Source of the DNA: Auanema rhodensis
Taxonomy: Eukaryota > Nematoda > Chromadorea > Rhabditida > Rhabditidae
Length of the DNA stretch: 64,000 bases
Reading direction: 5' to 3'
Assembly: GCA_964057225.1 (NCBI GenBank)
Contig: OZ059896.1
Location: 11,826,501-11,890,500 of the forward strand
The translations under genes were made by a program, and so were the position numbers. The number at the start of each line of letters is the position of its first letter. Position 1 is the first letter of the stretch. Below, in pieces: positions 1 through 12,050 of this stretch. A model generated the notes under the pieces. That model worked only from the letters and a program-made list of their open reading frames with translations. It did no database searches and was not told where the DNA came from.

Positions 1-162
1 ATTGAAATTTAAATGTTTTTTAATAATTAAAAATTTAAAAATTAAAAAATGAAATTATGAAATTGTGGTAGAATTAAAAAATTGTATAAAATATGGGATT
101 AAATAAAATAGATGGAGTGAAATGGTTTAGAAAATACAAAATATTTAAATGTTTCAGTTTTT
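1..162 (+). repeat. Partial 174 bp monomer at the window start
   Basis: The window opens at monomer position 13, and the next monomer start is at 163. The missing 12 bases make this a 174 bp monomer. It carries AATAATTAAAAATTTAAAAA followed by TTAAAAAATG, the same long A/T segment as the monomers at 497 and 35992. It is not part of the 11-mer that follows, because the equivalent place at about 1840-2003 holds a different monomer (GTTAAACAATAAG). Confidence 0.9.
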
Positions 163-3100
163 GAGCATCACAATATTGAAATTTAAATGTTTTTTAATGT
201 TTAAAAATTTTAAGAATGAAATTATGAAATAGTGGTAAAAATATAAAATTGTTTAAAATATGGGATTAAATAAAATAGATGGAGTGAAATGGTTTAGAAA
301 ATACAAAATATTTAAATGTTTCAGTTTTTGAGCATCACAATACTGAAATTTAAATGTTTTTCAATGATTAAAATATTAAAAAATGAAATTATGAAATTGT
401 GGTAGAAATATAAAATTGTTTAAAAAATGGAATTAAATAAAAGAGATGGAGTGAAATGGTTTAGAAATTACAGAATATTTGAATGTTTCAGTTTTTGATC
501 ATCACAATATTGAAATTTAAATGTTTTTTAATAATTAAAAATTTAAAAATTAAAAAATGAAATTATGAAATTGTGGTAGAATTAAAAAATTGTATAAAAT
601 ATGGGATTAAATAAAATAGATGGAGTGAAATGGTTTAGAAAATACAAAATATTCAAATGTTTCAGTTTTTGAGCATCACAATACTGAAATTTAAATGTTT
701 TTCAATGATTAAAATATTAAAAAATGAAATTATGAAATAGTGGTAGAAATATAAAATTGTTTAAAATATGGAATTAAATAAAAGAGATGGAGTGAAATGG
801 TTTAGAAAATACAAAATATTTAAATGTTTCAGTTTTTGAGCATCACAATACTGAAATTTAAATGTTTTTCAATGATTAAAATATTAAAAAATGAAATTAT
901 GAAATAGTGGTAGAAATATAAAATTGTTTAAAATATGGAATTAAATAAAAGAGATGGAGTGAAATGGTTTAGAAAAAACAAAATATTTGAATGTTTCAGT
1001 TTTTGAGCATCACAATATTGAAATTTAAATGTTTTTTAATGATTAAAAATTTAAAAAATGAAATTATGAAATTGTGGTAGAATTTAAAAATTGTATAAAA
1101 TATGGGATTAAATAAAATAGATAGAGTGAAATGGTTTAGAAAATACAAAATATTTAAATGTTTCAGTTTTTGAGCATCACAATATTGAAATTTAAATGTT
1201 TTTTAATGATTAAAAATTTGAAAAATGAAATTATGAAATTGTGGTAGAAATATAAAATTGTTTAAAATATGGGATTAAATAAAATAGATGGAGTGAAATG
1301 GTTTAGAAAATACAAAATATTTGAATGTTTCAGTTTTTGAGCATCACAATATTGAAATTTAAATGTTTTTTAATGATTAAAAATTTAAAAAATGAAATTA
1401 TAAAATAGTGGTAGAATCATAAAATTGTTTAAAATATGGGATTAAATAAAATAGATGGAGTGAAATGGTTTAGAAAATACAAAATATTCAACTGTTTCAG
1501 TTTTTGAGCATCACAATATTGAAAATTAAATGTTTTTTAATGATTAAAAATTCAAAAATGAAATTATGAAATTGTGGTAGAACTATAAAATTGTTTAAAA
1601 TATGGGATTAAATAAACTAGATGGAGTGAAATGCTTTAGAAAATACAAATATTTAAATGTTTCAGTTTTTGAGCATCACAATATTGAAATTTAAATGTTT
1701 TTCAATGATTAAAAATTTAAAAATGAAATTATAAAATTGTGGTAGAAATATAAAATTGTATAAAATATGAGATTAAATAAATTAGATGGAGTGAAATGGT
1801 TTAGAAAATACAAAATATTTAAATGTTTCAGTTTTTGAGCATCACAATATTGAAATTTAAATGTTTTTTAATGATTAAAAAGTTAAACAATAAGATTATG
1901 AAATAGTGGTAAAAATATAAAATTGTTTAAAATATGGGATTAAATAAAATAGATGGAGTGAAATGGTTTAGAAAATACAAAATATTTAAATGTTTCAGTT
2001 TTTGAGCATCACAATATTGAAATTTAAATGTTTTTTAATGTTTAAAAATTTTAAGAATGAAATTATGAAATAGTGGTAAAAATATAAAATTGTTTAAAAT
2101 ATGGGATTAAATAAAATAGATGGAGTGAAATGGTTTAGAAAATACAAAATATTTAAATGTTTCAGTTTTTGAGCATCACAATACTGAAATTTAAATGTTT
2201 TTCAATGATTAAAATATTAAAAAATGAAATTATGAAATTGTGGTAGAAATATAAAATTGTTTAAAAAATGGAATTAAATAAAAGAGATGGAGTGAAATGG
2301 TTTAGAAATTACAGAATATTTGAATGTTTCAGTTTTTGATCATCACAATATTGAAATTTAAATGTTTTTTAATAATTAAAAATTTAAAAATTAAAAAATG
2401 AAATTATGAAATTGTGGTAGAATTAAAAAATTGTATAAAATATGGGATTAAATAAAATAGATGGAGTGAAATGGTTTAGAAAATACAAAATATTCAAATG
2501 TTTCAGTTTTTGAGCATCACAATACTGAAATTTAAATGTTTTTCAATGATTAAAATATTAAAAAATGAAATTATGAAATAGTGGTAGAAATATAAAATTG
2601 TTTAAAATATGGAATTAAATAAAAGAGATGGAGTGAAATGGTTTAGAAAATACAAAATATTTAAATGTTTCAGTTTTTGAGCATCACAATACTGAAATTT
2701 AAATGTTTTTCAATGATTAAAATATTAAAAAATGAAATTATGAAATAGTGGTAGAAATATAAAATTGTTTAAAATATGGAATTAAATAAAAGAGATGGAG
2801 TGAAATGGTTTAGAAAAAACAAAATATTTGAATGTTTCAGTTTTTGAGCATCACAATATTGAAATTTAAATGTTTTTTAATGATTAAAAATTTAAAAAAT
2901 GAAATTATGAAATTGTGGTAGAATTTAAAAATTGTATAAAATATGGGATTAAATAAAATAGATAGAGTGAAATGGTTTAGAAAATACAAAATATTTAAAT
3001 GTTTCAGTTTTTGAGCATCACAATATTGAAATTTAAATGTTTTTTAATGATTAAAAATTTGAAAAATGAAATTATGAAATTGTGGTAGAAATATAAAATT

Positions 3101-3844
3101 GTTTAAAATATGGGATTAAATAAAATAGATGGAGTGAAATGGTTTAGAAAATACAAAATATTTGAATGTTTCAGTTTTTGAGCATCACAATATTGAAATT
3201 TAAATGTTTTTTAATGATTAAAAATTTAAAAAATGAAATTATAAAATAGTGGTAGAATCATAAAATTGTTTAAAATATGGGATTAAATAAAATAGATGGA
3301 GTGAAATGGTTTAGAAAATACAAAATATTCAACTGTTTCAGTTTTTGAGCATCACAATATTGAAAATTAAATGTTTTTTAATGATTAAAAATTCAAAAAT
3401 GAAATTATGAAATTGTGGTAGAACTATAAAATTGTTTAAAATATGGGATTAAATAAACTAGATGGAGTGAAATGCTTTAGAAAATACAAATATTTAAATG
3501 TTTCAGTTTTTGAGCATCACAATATTGAAATTTAAATGTTTTTCAATGATTAAAAATTTAAAAATGAAATTATAAAATTGTGGTAGAAATATAAAATTGT
3601 ATAAAATATGAGATTAAATAAATTAGATGGAGTGAAATGGTTTAGAAAATACAAAATATTTAAATGTTTCAGTTTTTGAGCATCACAATATTGAAATTTA
3701 AATGTTTTTTAATGATTAAAAAGTTAAACAATAAGATTATGAAATAGTGGTAAAAATATAAAATTGTTTAAAATATGGGATTAAATAAAATAGATGGAGT
3801 GAAATGGTTTAGAAAATACAAAATATTTGAATGTTTCAGTTTTT
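163..3844 (+). repeat. 11-mer HOR, 1841 bp, two tandem copies
   Basis: The copies are 163-2003 and 2004-3844. The same landmarks fall 1841 bp apart: the GAGC starts at 163, 2004 and 3845, and the GATC starts at 497 and 2338. Eleven monomers make one unit. One of them is 174 bp, and another has the rare AGAAATTACAG sequence. The last four monomers carry the rare variants ATTCAACTG, ACTAGATGG, ATGCTTTAG and AAACAATAAG. The copies look almost identical; the one change I noted is TTTAAATG against TTTGAATG just before each following start. A third copy begins at 3845 but diverges within about 100 bp. Confidence 0.93.
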
Positions 3845-4178
3845 GAGCATCACAATATTGAAATTTAAATGTTTTTTAATGTTTAAAAATTTTAAGAATG
3901 AAATTATGAAATAGTGGTAAAAATATGAAATTGTTTAAAATATGGGATTAAATAAAATAGATGGAGTGAAATGGTTTAGAAAATACAAAATACTTAAATG
4001 TTTCAGTTTTTGAGCATCACAATATTGAAATTTAAATGTTTTTTAATGATTGAAAATTTAAAAAATGAAATTATGAAATTGTGGTAGAATTAAAATATTG
4101 TATAAAATATGGGATTAAATAAAATAGATGGAGTTAAATGGTTTAGAAAATACAAAATATTTAAATGTTTCAGTTTTT
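3845..4178 (+). repeat. Transition: broken third 11-mer copy plus extra monomer
   Basis: The monomer at 3845 begins like the first 11-mer monomer (TTTAAAAATTTTAAG). The next one, at 4012, is different: it has ATTGAAAATTT, AAAATATTG and GAGTTAAATGG. After it, at 4179, the 11-mer's second monomer type (AAAAAATGG, AGAAATTACAG) resumes. That start lies 2008 bp after its previous occurrence at 2171, against the regular 1841, so one extra monomer has been added. The pair at 36166-36499 has the same arrangement. Confidence 0.8.
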
Positions 4179-5440
4179 GAGCATCACAATACTGAAATTT
4201 AAATGTTTTTCAATGATTAAAATATTAAAAAATGAAATTATGAAATTGTGGTAGAAATATAAAATTGTTTAAAAAATGGAATTAAATAAAAGAGATGGAG
4301 TGAAATGGTTTAGAAATTACAGAATATTTAAATGTTTCAGTTTTTGAGCATCACAATATTGAAATTTAAATGTTTTTTAATGATTAAAAATTTGAAAAAT
4401 GAAATTATGAAATTGTGGTAGAAATATAAAATTGTTTAAAATATGGAATTAAATAAAAGAGATGGAGTGAAATGGTTTAGAAAATATAAAATATTTAAAT
4501 GTTTCAGTTTTTGATCATCACAATATTGAAATTTAAATGTTTTTTAATAATTAAAAATTTAAAAATTTAAAAAATGAAATTATGAAATAGTGGTAACAAT
4601 ATAAAATTGTTTAAAATATGGGATTAAATAAAAGAGATGGAGTGAAATGGTTTAGAAAATACAAAATATTTAAATGTTTCAGTTTTTGAGCATCACAATA
4701 TTGAAATTTAAATGTTTTTTAATGTTTAAAAATTTTAAGAATGAAATTATGAAATAGTGGTAAAAATATAAAATTGTTTAAAATATGAGATTAAATAAAA
4801 GAGATGGAGTGAAATGGTTTAGAAAATACAAAATATTTGAATGTTTCAGTTTTTGATCATCACAATATTGAAATTTAAATGTTTTTTAATAATTAAAAAT
4901 TTAAAAATTTAAAAAATGAAATTATGAAATTGTGGTAGAATTAAAAAATTGTATAAAATATGGGATTAAATAAAATAGATGGAGTGAAATGGTTTAGAAA
5001 ATACAAAATATTTAAATGTTTCAGTTTTTGAGCATCACAATACTGAAATTTAAATGTTTTTCAATGATTAAAATATTAAAAAATGAAATTATGAAATAGT
5101 GGTAGAAATATAAAATTGTTTAAAATATGGAATTAAATAAAAGAGATGGAGTGAAATGGTTTAGAAAATACAAAATATTTAAATGTTTCAGTTCTTGAGC
5201 ATCACAATACTGAAATTTAAATGTTTTTCAATGATTAAAATATTAAAAAATGAAATTATGAAATAGTGGTAGAAATATAAAATTGTTTAAAATATGGAAT
5301 TAAATAAAAGAGATGGAGTGAAATGGTTTAGAAAAAACAAAATATTTGAATGTTTCAGTTTTTGATCATCACAATATTGAAATTTAAATGTTTTTTAATG
5401 ATTGAAAATTTAAAAAATGAAATTATGAAATTGTGGTAGA
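4132..5440 (+). repeat. Block duplicated at 14.0-15.3 kb (offset 9899 bp)
   Basis: Monomer starts at 4179, 5030, 5197 and 5364 reappear at 14078, 14929, 15096 and 15263, each 9899 bp later. The order is the same: the AGAAATTACAG monomer, then f, g, h, a, b, c. The rare GAGTTAAATGG precedes both copies. Small private changes separate them, such as TTCTTG before 5197, and TTGAATAAAAG and GAAAATATG in the later copy. Homology to the same order ends inside the following d-type monomer. Confidence 0.85.
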
Positions 5441-7540
5441 ATTAAAAAATTGTATAAAATATGGGATTAAATAAAATAGATAGAGTGAAATGGTTTAGAA
5501 AATACAAAATATTTGAATGTTTCAGTTTTTGATCATCACAATATTGAAATTTAAATGTTTTTTAATGATTAAAAATTTGAAAAATGAAATTATGAAATTG
5601 TGGTAGAAATATAAAATTGTTTAAAATATGGGATTAAATGAAATAGATGGAGTGAAATGGTTTAGAAAATACAAAATATTTGAATGTTTCAGTTTTGATC
5701 ATCACAATATTAAAATTTAAATGTTTTTTAATAATTAAAAATTTAAAAAATAAGATTATGAAATAGTGGTAAAAATATAAAATTGTTTAAAATATGGGAT
5801 TAAATAAAATAGATGGAGTGAAATGGTTTAGAAAATACAAAATATTTGAATGTTTCAGTTTTTGAACATCACAATATTAAAATTTAAATGTTTTTTAATG
5901 ATTGAAAATTTAAAAAATGAAATTATGAAATTGTGGTAGAATTAAAAAATTGTATAAAATATGGGATTAAATAAAATAGATGGAGTGAAATGGTTTAGAA
6001 AATACAAAATATTTAAATGTTTCAGTTTTTGAGCATCACAATACTGAAATTTAAATGTTTTTCAATGATTAAAATATTAAAAAATGAAATTATGAAATAG
6101 TGGTAGAAATATAAAATTGTTTAAAATATGGAATTAAATAAAAGAGATGGAGTGAAATGGTTTAGAAAAAACAAAATATTTGAATGTTTCAGTTTTTGAT
6201 CATCACAATATTGAAATTTAAATGTTTTTTAATAATTAAAAATTTAAAAATTTAAAAAATGAAATTATGAAATTGTGGTAGAATTAAAAAATTGTATAAA
6301 ATATGGGATTAAATAAAATAGATGGAGTGAAATGGTTTAGAAAATACAAAATATTTAAATGTTTCAGTTTTTGAGCATCACAATACTGAAATTTAAATGT
6401 TTTTCAATGATTAAAATATTAAAAAATGAAATTATGAAATAGTGGTAGAAATATAAAATTGTTTAAAATATGGAATTAAATAAAAGAGATGGAGTGAAAT
6501 GGTTTAGAAAATACAAAATATTTAAATGTTTCAGTTCTTGAGCATCACAATACTGAAATTTAAATGTTTTTCAATGATTAAAATATTAAAAAATGAAATT
6601 ATGAAATAGTGGTAGAAATATAAAATTGTTTAAAATATGGAATTAAATAAAAGAGATGGAGTGAAATGGTTTAGAAAAAACAAAATATTTGAATGTTTCA
6701 GTTTTTGATCATCACAATATTGAAATTTAAATGTTTTTTAATGATTGAAAATTTAAAAAATGAAATTATGAAATTGTGGTAGAATTAAAAAATTGTATAA
6801 AATATGGGATTAAATAAAATAGATAGAGTGAAATGGTTTAGAAAATACAAAATATTTGAATGTTTCAGTTTTTGATCATCACAATATTGAAATTTAAATG
6901 TTTTTTAATGATTAAAAATTTGAAAAATGAAATTATGAAATTGTGGTAGAAATATAAAATTGTTTAAAATATGGGATTAAATGAAATAGATGGAGTGAAA
7001 TGGTTTAGAAAATACAAAATATTTGAATGTTTCAGTTTTGATCATCACAATATTAAAATTTAAATGTTTTTTAATAATTAAAAATTTAAAAAATAAGATT
7101 ATGAAATAGTGGTAAAAATATAAAATTGTTTAAAATATGGGATTAAATAAAATAGATGGAGTGAAATGGTTTAGAAAATACAAAATATTTGAATGTTTCA
7201 GTTTTTGAACATCACAATATTAAAATTTAAATGTTTTTTAATGATTGAAAATTTAAAAAATGAAATTATGAAATTGTGGTAGAATTAAAAAATTGTATAA
7301 AATATGGGATTAAATAAAATAGATGGAGTGAAATGGTTTAGAAAATACAAAATATTTAAATGTTTCAGTTTTTGAGCATCACAATACTGAAATTTAAATG
7401 TTTTTCAATGATTAAAATATTAAAAAATGAAATTATGAAATAGTGGTAAAAATATAAAATTGTTTAAAATATGGGATTAAATAAAAGAGATGGAGTGAAA
7501 TGGTTTAGAAAATATAAAATATTTAAATGTTCCAGTTTTT
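4855..7540 (+). repeat. 8-mer HOR, 1343 bp, two tandem copies
   Basis: The copies are 4855-6197 and 6198-7540. Order: a, b (ending in the rare TTCTTG), c, d, e, i, m (GAAC start), b/c. Rare markers recur exactly 1343 bp apart: TTCTTG at 5191 and 6534, and TTTTGATC at 5693 and 7036. In the second copy the last monomer changes identity near 7446 (GTGGTAAAAATAT instead of GTGGTAGAAATAT), which leads into the next cassette. Confidence 0.9.
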
Positions 7541-8820
7541 GAGCATCACAATATTGAAATTTAAGTGTTTTTTAATGATTAAAAATTTTAAGAATGAAAT
7601 TATGAAATAGTGGTAAAAATATAAAATTGTTCAAAATATGGGATTAAATAAAAGAGATGGAGTGAAATGGTTTAGAAAATACAAAATATTTAAATGTTTC
7701 AGTTTTTGATCATCACAATATTGAAATTTAAATGTTTTTTAATGATGAAAAATTTAAGAATGAAATTATGAAATAGTGGTAGAATTATGAAATTGTTTAA
7801 AATATGGAATTAAATAAAATAGATGTAGTGAAATGGTTTAGAAAATACAAAATATTTAAATGTTTCAGTTTTTGAGCATCACAATATTGAAATTTAAATG
7901 TTTTTTAATGATTAAAAATTTGAAAAATGAAATTATGAAATTGTGGTAGAAATATAAAATTGTTTAAAATATGGAATTAAATAAAATAGATGGAGTGAAA
8001 TGGTTTAGAAAATACAAAATATTTGAATGTTTCAGTTTTGATCATCACAATATTAAAATTTAAATGTTTTTTAATAATTAAAAACTTAAAAAATAAGATT
8101 ATGAAATAGTGGTAAAAATATAAAATTGTTTAAAATATGGGATTAAATAAAATAGATGGAGTGAAATGGTTTAGAAAATACAAAATATTTGAATGTTTCA
8201 GTTTTTGAACATCACAATATTAAAATTTAAATGTTTTTTAATGATTGAAAATTTAAAAAATGAAATTATGAAATTGTGGTAGAATTAAAAAATTGTATAA
8301 AATATGGGATTAAATAAAATAGATGGAGTGAAATGGTTTAGAAAATACAAAATATTTAAATGTTTCAGTTTTTGAGCATCACAATACTGAAATTTAAATG
8401 TTTTTCAATGATTAAAATATTAAAAAATGAAATTATGAAATAGTGGTAAAAATATAAAATTGTTTAAAATATGGGATTAAATAAAAGAGATGGAGTGAAA
8501 TGGTTTAGAAAATATAAAATATTTAAATGTTCCAGTTTTTGAGCATCACAATATTGAAATTTAAGTGTTTTTTAATGATTAAAAATTTTAAGAATGAAAT
8601 TATGAAATAGTGGTAAAAATATAAAATTGTTCAAAATATGGGATTAAATAAAAGAGATGGAGTGAAATGGTTTAGAAAATACAAAATATTTAAATGTTTC
8701 AGTTTTTGATCATCACAATATTGAAATTTAAATGTTTTTTAATGATGAAAAATTTAAGAATGAAATTATGAAATAGTGGTAGAATTATGAAATTGTTTAA
8801 AATATGGAATTAAATAAAAT
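5864..8820 (+). repeat. First copy of a 19-monomer (3177 bp) duplication
   Basis: Landmarks here recur 3177 bp downstream: GAAC 5864/9041, GATC 6198/9375, TTCTTG 6534/9711, the single C of AAAACTTAAAA 8085/11262, and TTCCAG-GAGC 8541/11718. The duplicated segment contains the second copy of the 8-mer plus the 6-mer tandem, so one HOR level is nested in another. Confidence 0.9.
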
Positions 8821-8825
8821 AGATG
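7207..8825 (+). repeat. 6-mer HOR, 1000 bp, one full and one partial copy
   Basis: GAAC starts at 7207 and 8207 are 1000 bp apart. The unit runs: GAAC m monomer, ACTG monomer, L (TTCCAG then TTAAGTG, GTTCAAAATATGGG), the GATGAAAAATTTAAG monomer, an f-like monomer, and an i-like monomer with AAAACTTAAAAAATAAG. The second copy follows the same order until about 8825, where GATGGAGTG replaces GATGTAGTG and a different monomer follows. Confidence 0.88.
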
Positions 8826-9040
8826 GAGTGAAATGGTTTAGAAAATACAAAATATTTGAATGTTTCAGTTTTTGAGCATCACAATATTAAAATTTAAATG
8901 TTTTTTAATGATTAAAAATTTGAAAAATGAATTTATGAAATAGTGGTAGAAATATAAAATTGTTTAAAATATGGGATTAAATAAAATAGATGGAGTGAAA
9001 TGGTTTAGAAAATACAAAATATTTGAATGTTTCAGTTTTT
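8826..9040 (+). repeat. Junction monomer between the two 3177 bp copies
   Basis: The monomer starting at 8875 has GAGC, ATTAAAATTTAAATG, TTTGAAAAATGAATTTATG and GTGGTAGAAATAT. Its first part looks like m or i and its second part like e. No match at the 3177 bp offset exists on either side. It is probably an exchange product that marks the edge of the duplication. Confidence 0.7.
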
Positions 9041-11997
9041 GAACATCACAATATTAAAATTTAAATGTTTTTTAATGATTGAAAATTTAAAAAATGAAAT
9101 TATGAAATTGTGGTAGAATTAAAAAATTGTATAAAATATGGGATTAAATAAAATAGATGGAGTGAAATGGTTTAGAAAATACAAAATATTTAAATGTTTC
9201 AGTTTTTGAGCATCACAATACTGAAATTTAAATGTTTTTCAATGATTAAAATATTAAAAAATGAAATTATGAAATAGTGGTAGAAATATAAAATTGTTTA
9301 AAATATGGAATTAAATAAAAGAGATGGAGTGAAATGGTTTAGAAAAAACAAAATATTTGAATGTTTCAGTTTTTGATCATCACAATATTGAAATTTAAAT
9401 GTTTTTTAATAATTAAAAATTTAAAAATTTAAAAAATGAAATTATGAAATTGTGGTAGAATTAAAAAATTGTATAAAATATGGGATTAAATAAAATAGAT
9501 GGAGTGAAATGGTTTAGAAAATACAAAATATTTAAATGTTTCAGTTTTTGAGCATCACAATACTGAAATTTAAATGTTTTTCAATGATTAAAATATTAAA
9601 AAATGAAATTATGAAATAGTGGTAGAAATATAAAATTGTTTAAAATATGGAATTAAATAAAAGAGATGGAGTGAAATGGTTTAGAAAATACAAAATATTT
9701 AAATGTTTCAGTTCTTGAGCATCACAATACTGAAATTTAAATGTTTTTCAATGATTAAAATATTAAAAAATGAAATTATGAAATAGTGGTAGAAATATAA
9801 AATTGTTTAAAATATGGAATTAAATAAAAGAGATGGAGTGAAATGGTTTAGAAAAAACAAAATATTTGAATGTTTCAGTTTTTGATCATCACAATATTGA
9901 AATTTAAATGTTTTTTAATGATTGAAAATTTAAAAAATGAAATTATGAAATTGTGGTAGAATTAAAAAATTGTATAAAATATGGGATTAAATAAAATAGA
10001 TAGAGTGAAATGGTTTAGAAAATACAAAATATTTGAATGTTTCAGTTTTTGATCATCACAATATTGAAATTTAAATGTTTTTTAATGATTAAAAATTTGA
10101 AAAATGAAATTATGAAATTGTGGTAGAAATATAAAATTGTTTAAAATATGGGATTAAATGAAATAGATGGAGTGAAATGGTTTAGAAAATACAAAATATT
10201 TGAATGTTTCAGTTTTGATCATCACAATATTAAAATTTAAATGTTTTTTAATAATTAAAAATTTAAAAAATAAGATTATGAAATAGTGGTAAAAATATAA
10301 AATTGTTTAAAATATGGGATTAAATAAAATAGATGGAGTGAAATGGTTTAGAAAATACAAAATATTTGAATGTTTCAGTTTTTGAACATCACAATATTAA
10401 AATTTAAATGTTTTTTAATGATTGAAAATTTAAAAAATGAAATTATGAAATTGTGGTAGAATTAAAAAATTGTATAAAATATGGGATTAAATAAAATAGA
10501 TGGAGTGAAATGGTTTAGAAAATACAAAATATTTAAATGTTTCAGTTTTTGAGCATCACAATACTGAAATTTAAATGTTTTTCAATGATTAAAATATTAA
10601 AAAATGAAATTATGAAATAGTGGTAAAAATATAAAATTGTTTAAAATATGGGATTAAATAAAAGAGATGGAGTGAAATGGTTTAGAAAATATAAAATATT
10701 TAAATGTTCCAGTTTTTGAGCATCACAATATTGAAATTTAAGTGTTTTTTAATGATTAAAAATTTTAAGAATGAAATTATGAAATAGTGGTAAAAATATA
10801 AAATTGTTCAAAATATGGGATTAAATAAAAGAGATGGAGTGAAATGGTTTAGAAAATACAAAATATTTAAATGTTTCAGTTTTTGATCATCACAATATTG
10901 AAATTTAAATGTTTTTTAATGATGAAAAATTTAAGAATGAAATTATGAAATAGTGGTAGAATTATGAAATTGTTTAAAATATGGAATTAAATAAAATAGA
11001 TGTAGTGAAATGGTTTAGAAAATACAAAATATTTAAATGTTTCAGTTTTTGAGCATCACAATATTGAAATTTAAATGTTTTTTAATGATTAAAAATTTGA
11101 AAAATGAAATTATGAAATTGTGGTAGAAATATAAAATTGTTTAAAATATGGAATTAAATAAAATAGATGGAGTGAAATGGTTTAGAAAATACAAAATATT
11201 TGAATGTTTCAGTTTTGATCATCACAATATTAAAATTTAAATGTTTTTTAATAATTAAAAACTTAAAAAATAAGATTATGAAATAGTGGTAAAAATATAA
11301 AATTGTTTAAAATATGGGATTAAATAAAATAGATGGAGTGAAATGGTTTAGAAAATACAAAATATTTGAATGTTTCAGTTTTTGAACATCACAATATTAA
11401 AATTTAAATGTTTTTTAATGATTGAAAATTTAAAAAATGAAATTATGAAATTGTGGTAGAATTAAAAAATTGTATAAAATATGGGATTAAATAAAATAGA
11501 TGGAGTGAAATGGTTTAGAAAATACAAAATATTTAAATGTTTCAGTTTTTGAGCATCACAATACTGAAATTTAAATGTTTTTCAATGATTAAAATATTAA
11601 AAAATGAAATTATGAAATAGTGGTAAAAATATAAAATTGTTTAAAATATGGGATTAAATAAAAGAGATGGAGTGAAATGGTTTAGAAAATATAAAATATT
11701 TAAATGTTCCAGTTTTTGAGCATCACAATATTGAAATTTAAGTGTTTTTTAATGATTAAAAATTTTAAGAATGAAATTATGAAATAGTGGTAAAAATATA
11801 AAATTGTTCAAAATATGGGATTAAATAAAAGAGATGGAGTGAAATGGTTTAGAAAATACAAAATATTTAAATGTTTCAGTTTTTGATCATCACAATATTG
11901 AAATTTAAATGTTTTTTAATGATGAAAAATTTAAGAATGAAATTATGAAATAGTGGTAGAATTATGAAATTGTTTAAAATATGGAATTAAATAAAAT
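9041..11997 (+). repeat. Second copy of the 19-monomer (3177 bp) duplication
   Basis: This repeats 5864-8820 in order, including the internal 6-mer tandem (GAAC at 10384 and 11384, again 1000 bp apart). The end differs: GATGTAGTG at 12000 stands where the first copy has GATGGAGTG. Confidence 0.9.
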
Positions 11998-12050
11998 AGA
12001 TGTAGTGAAATGGTTTAGAAAATACAAAATATTTAAATGTTTCAGTTTTT

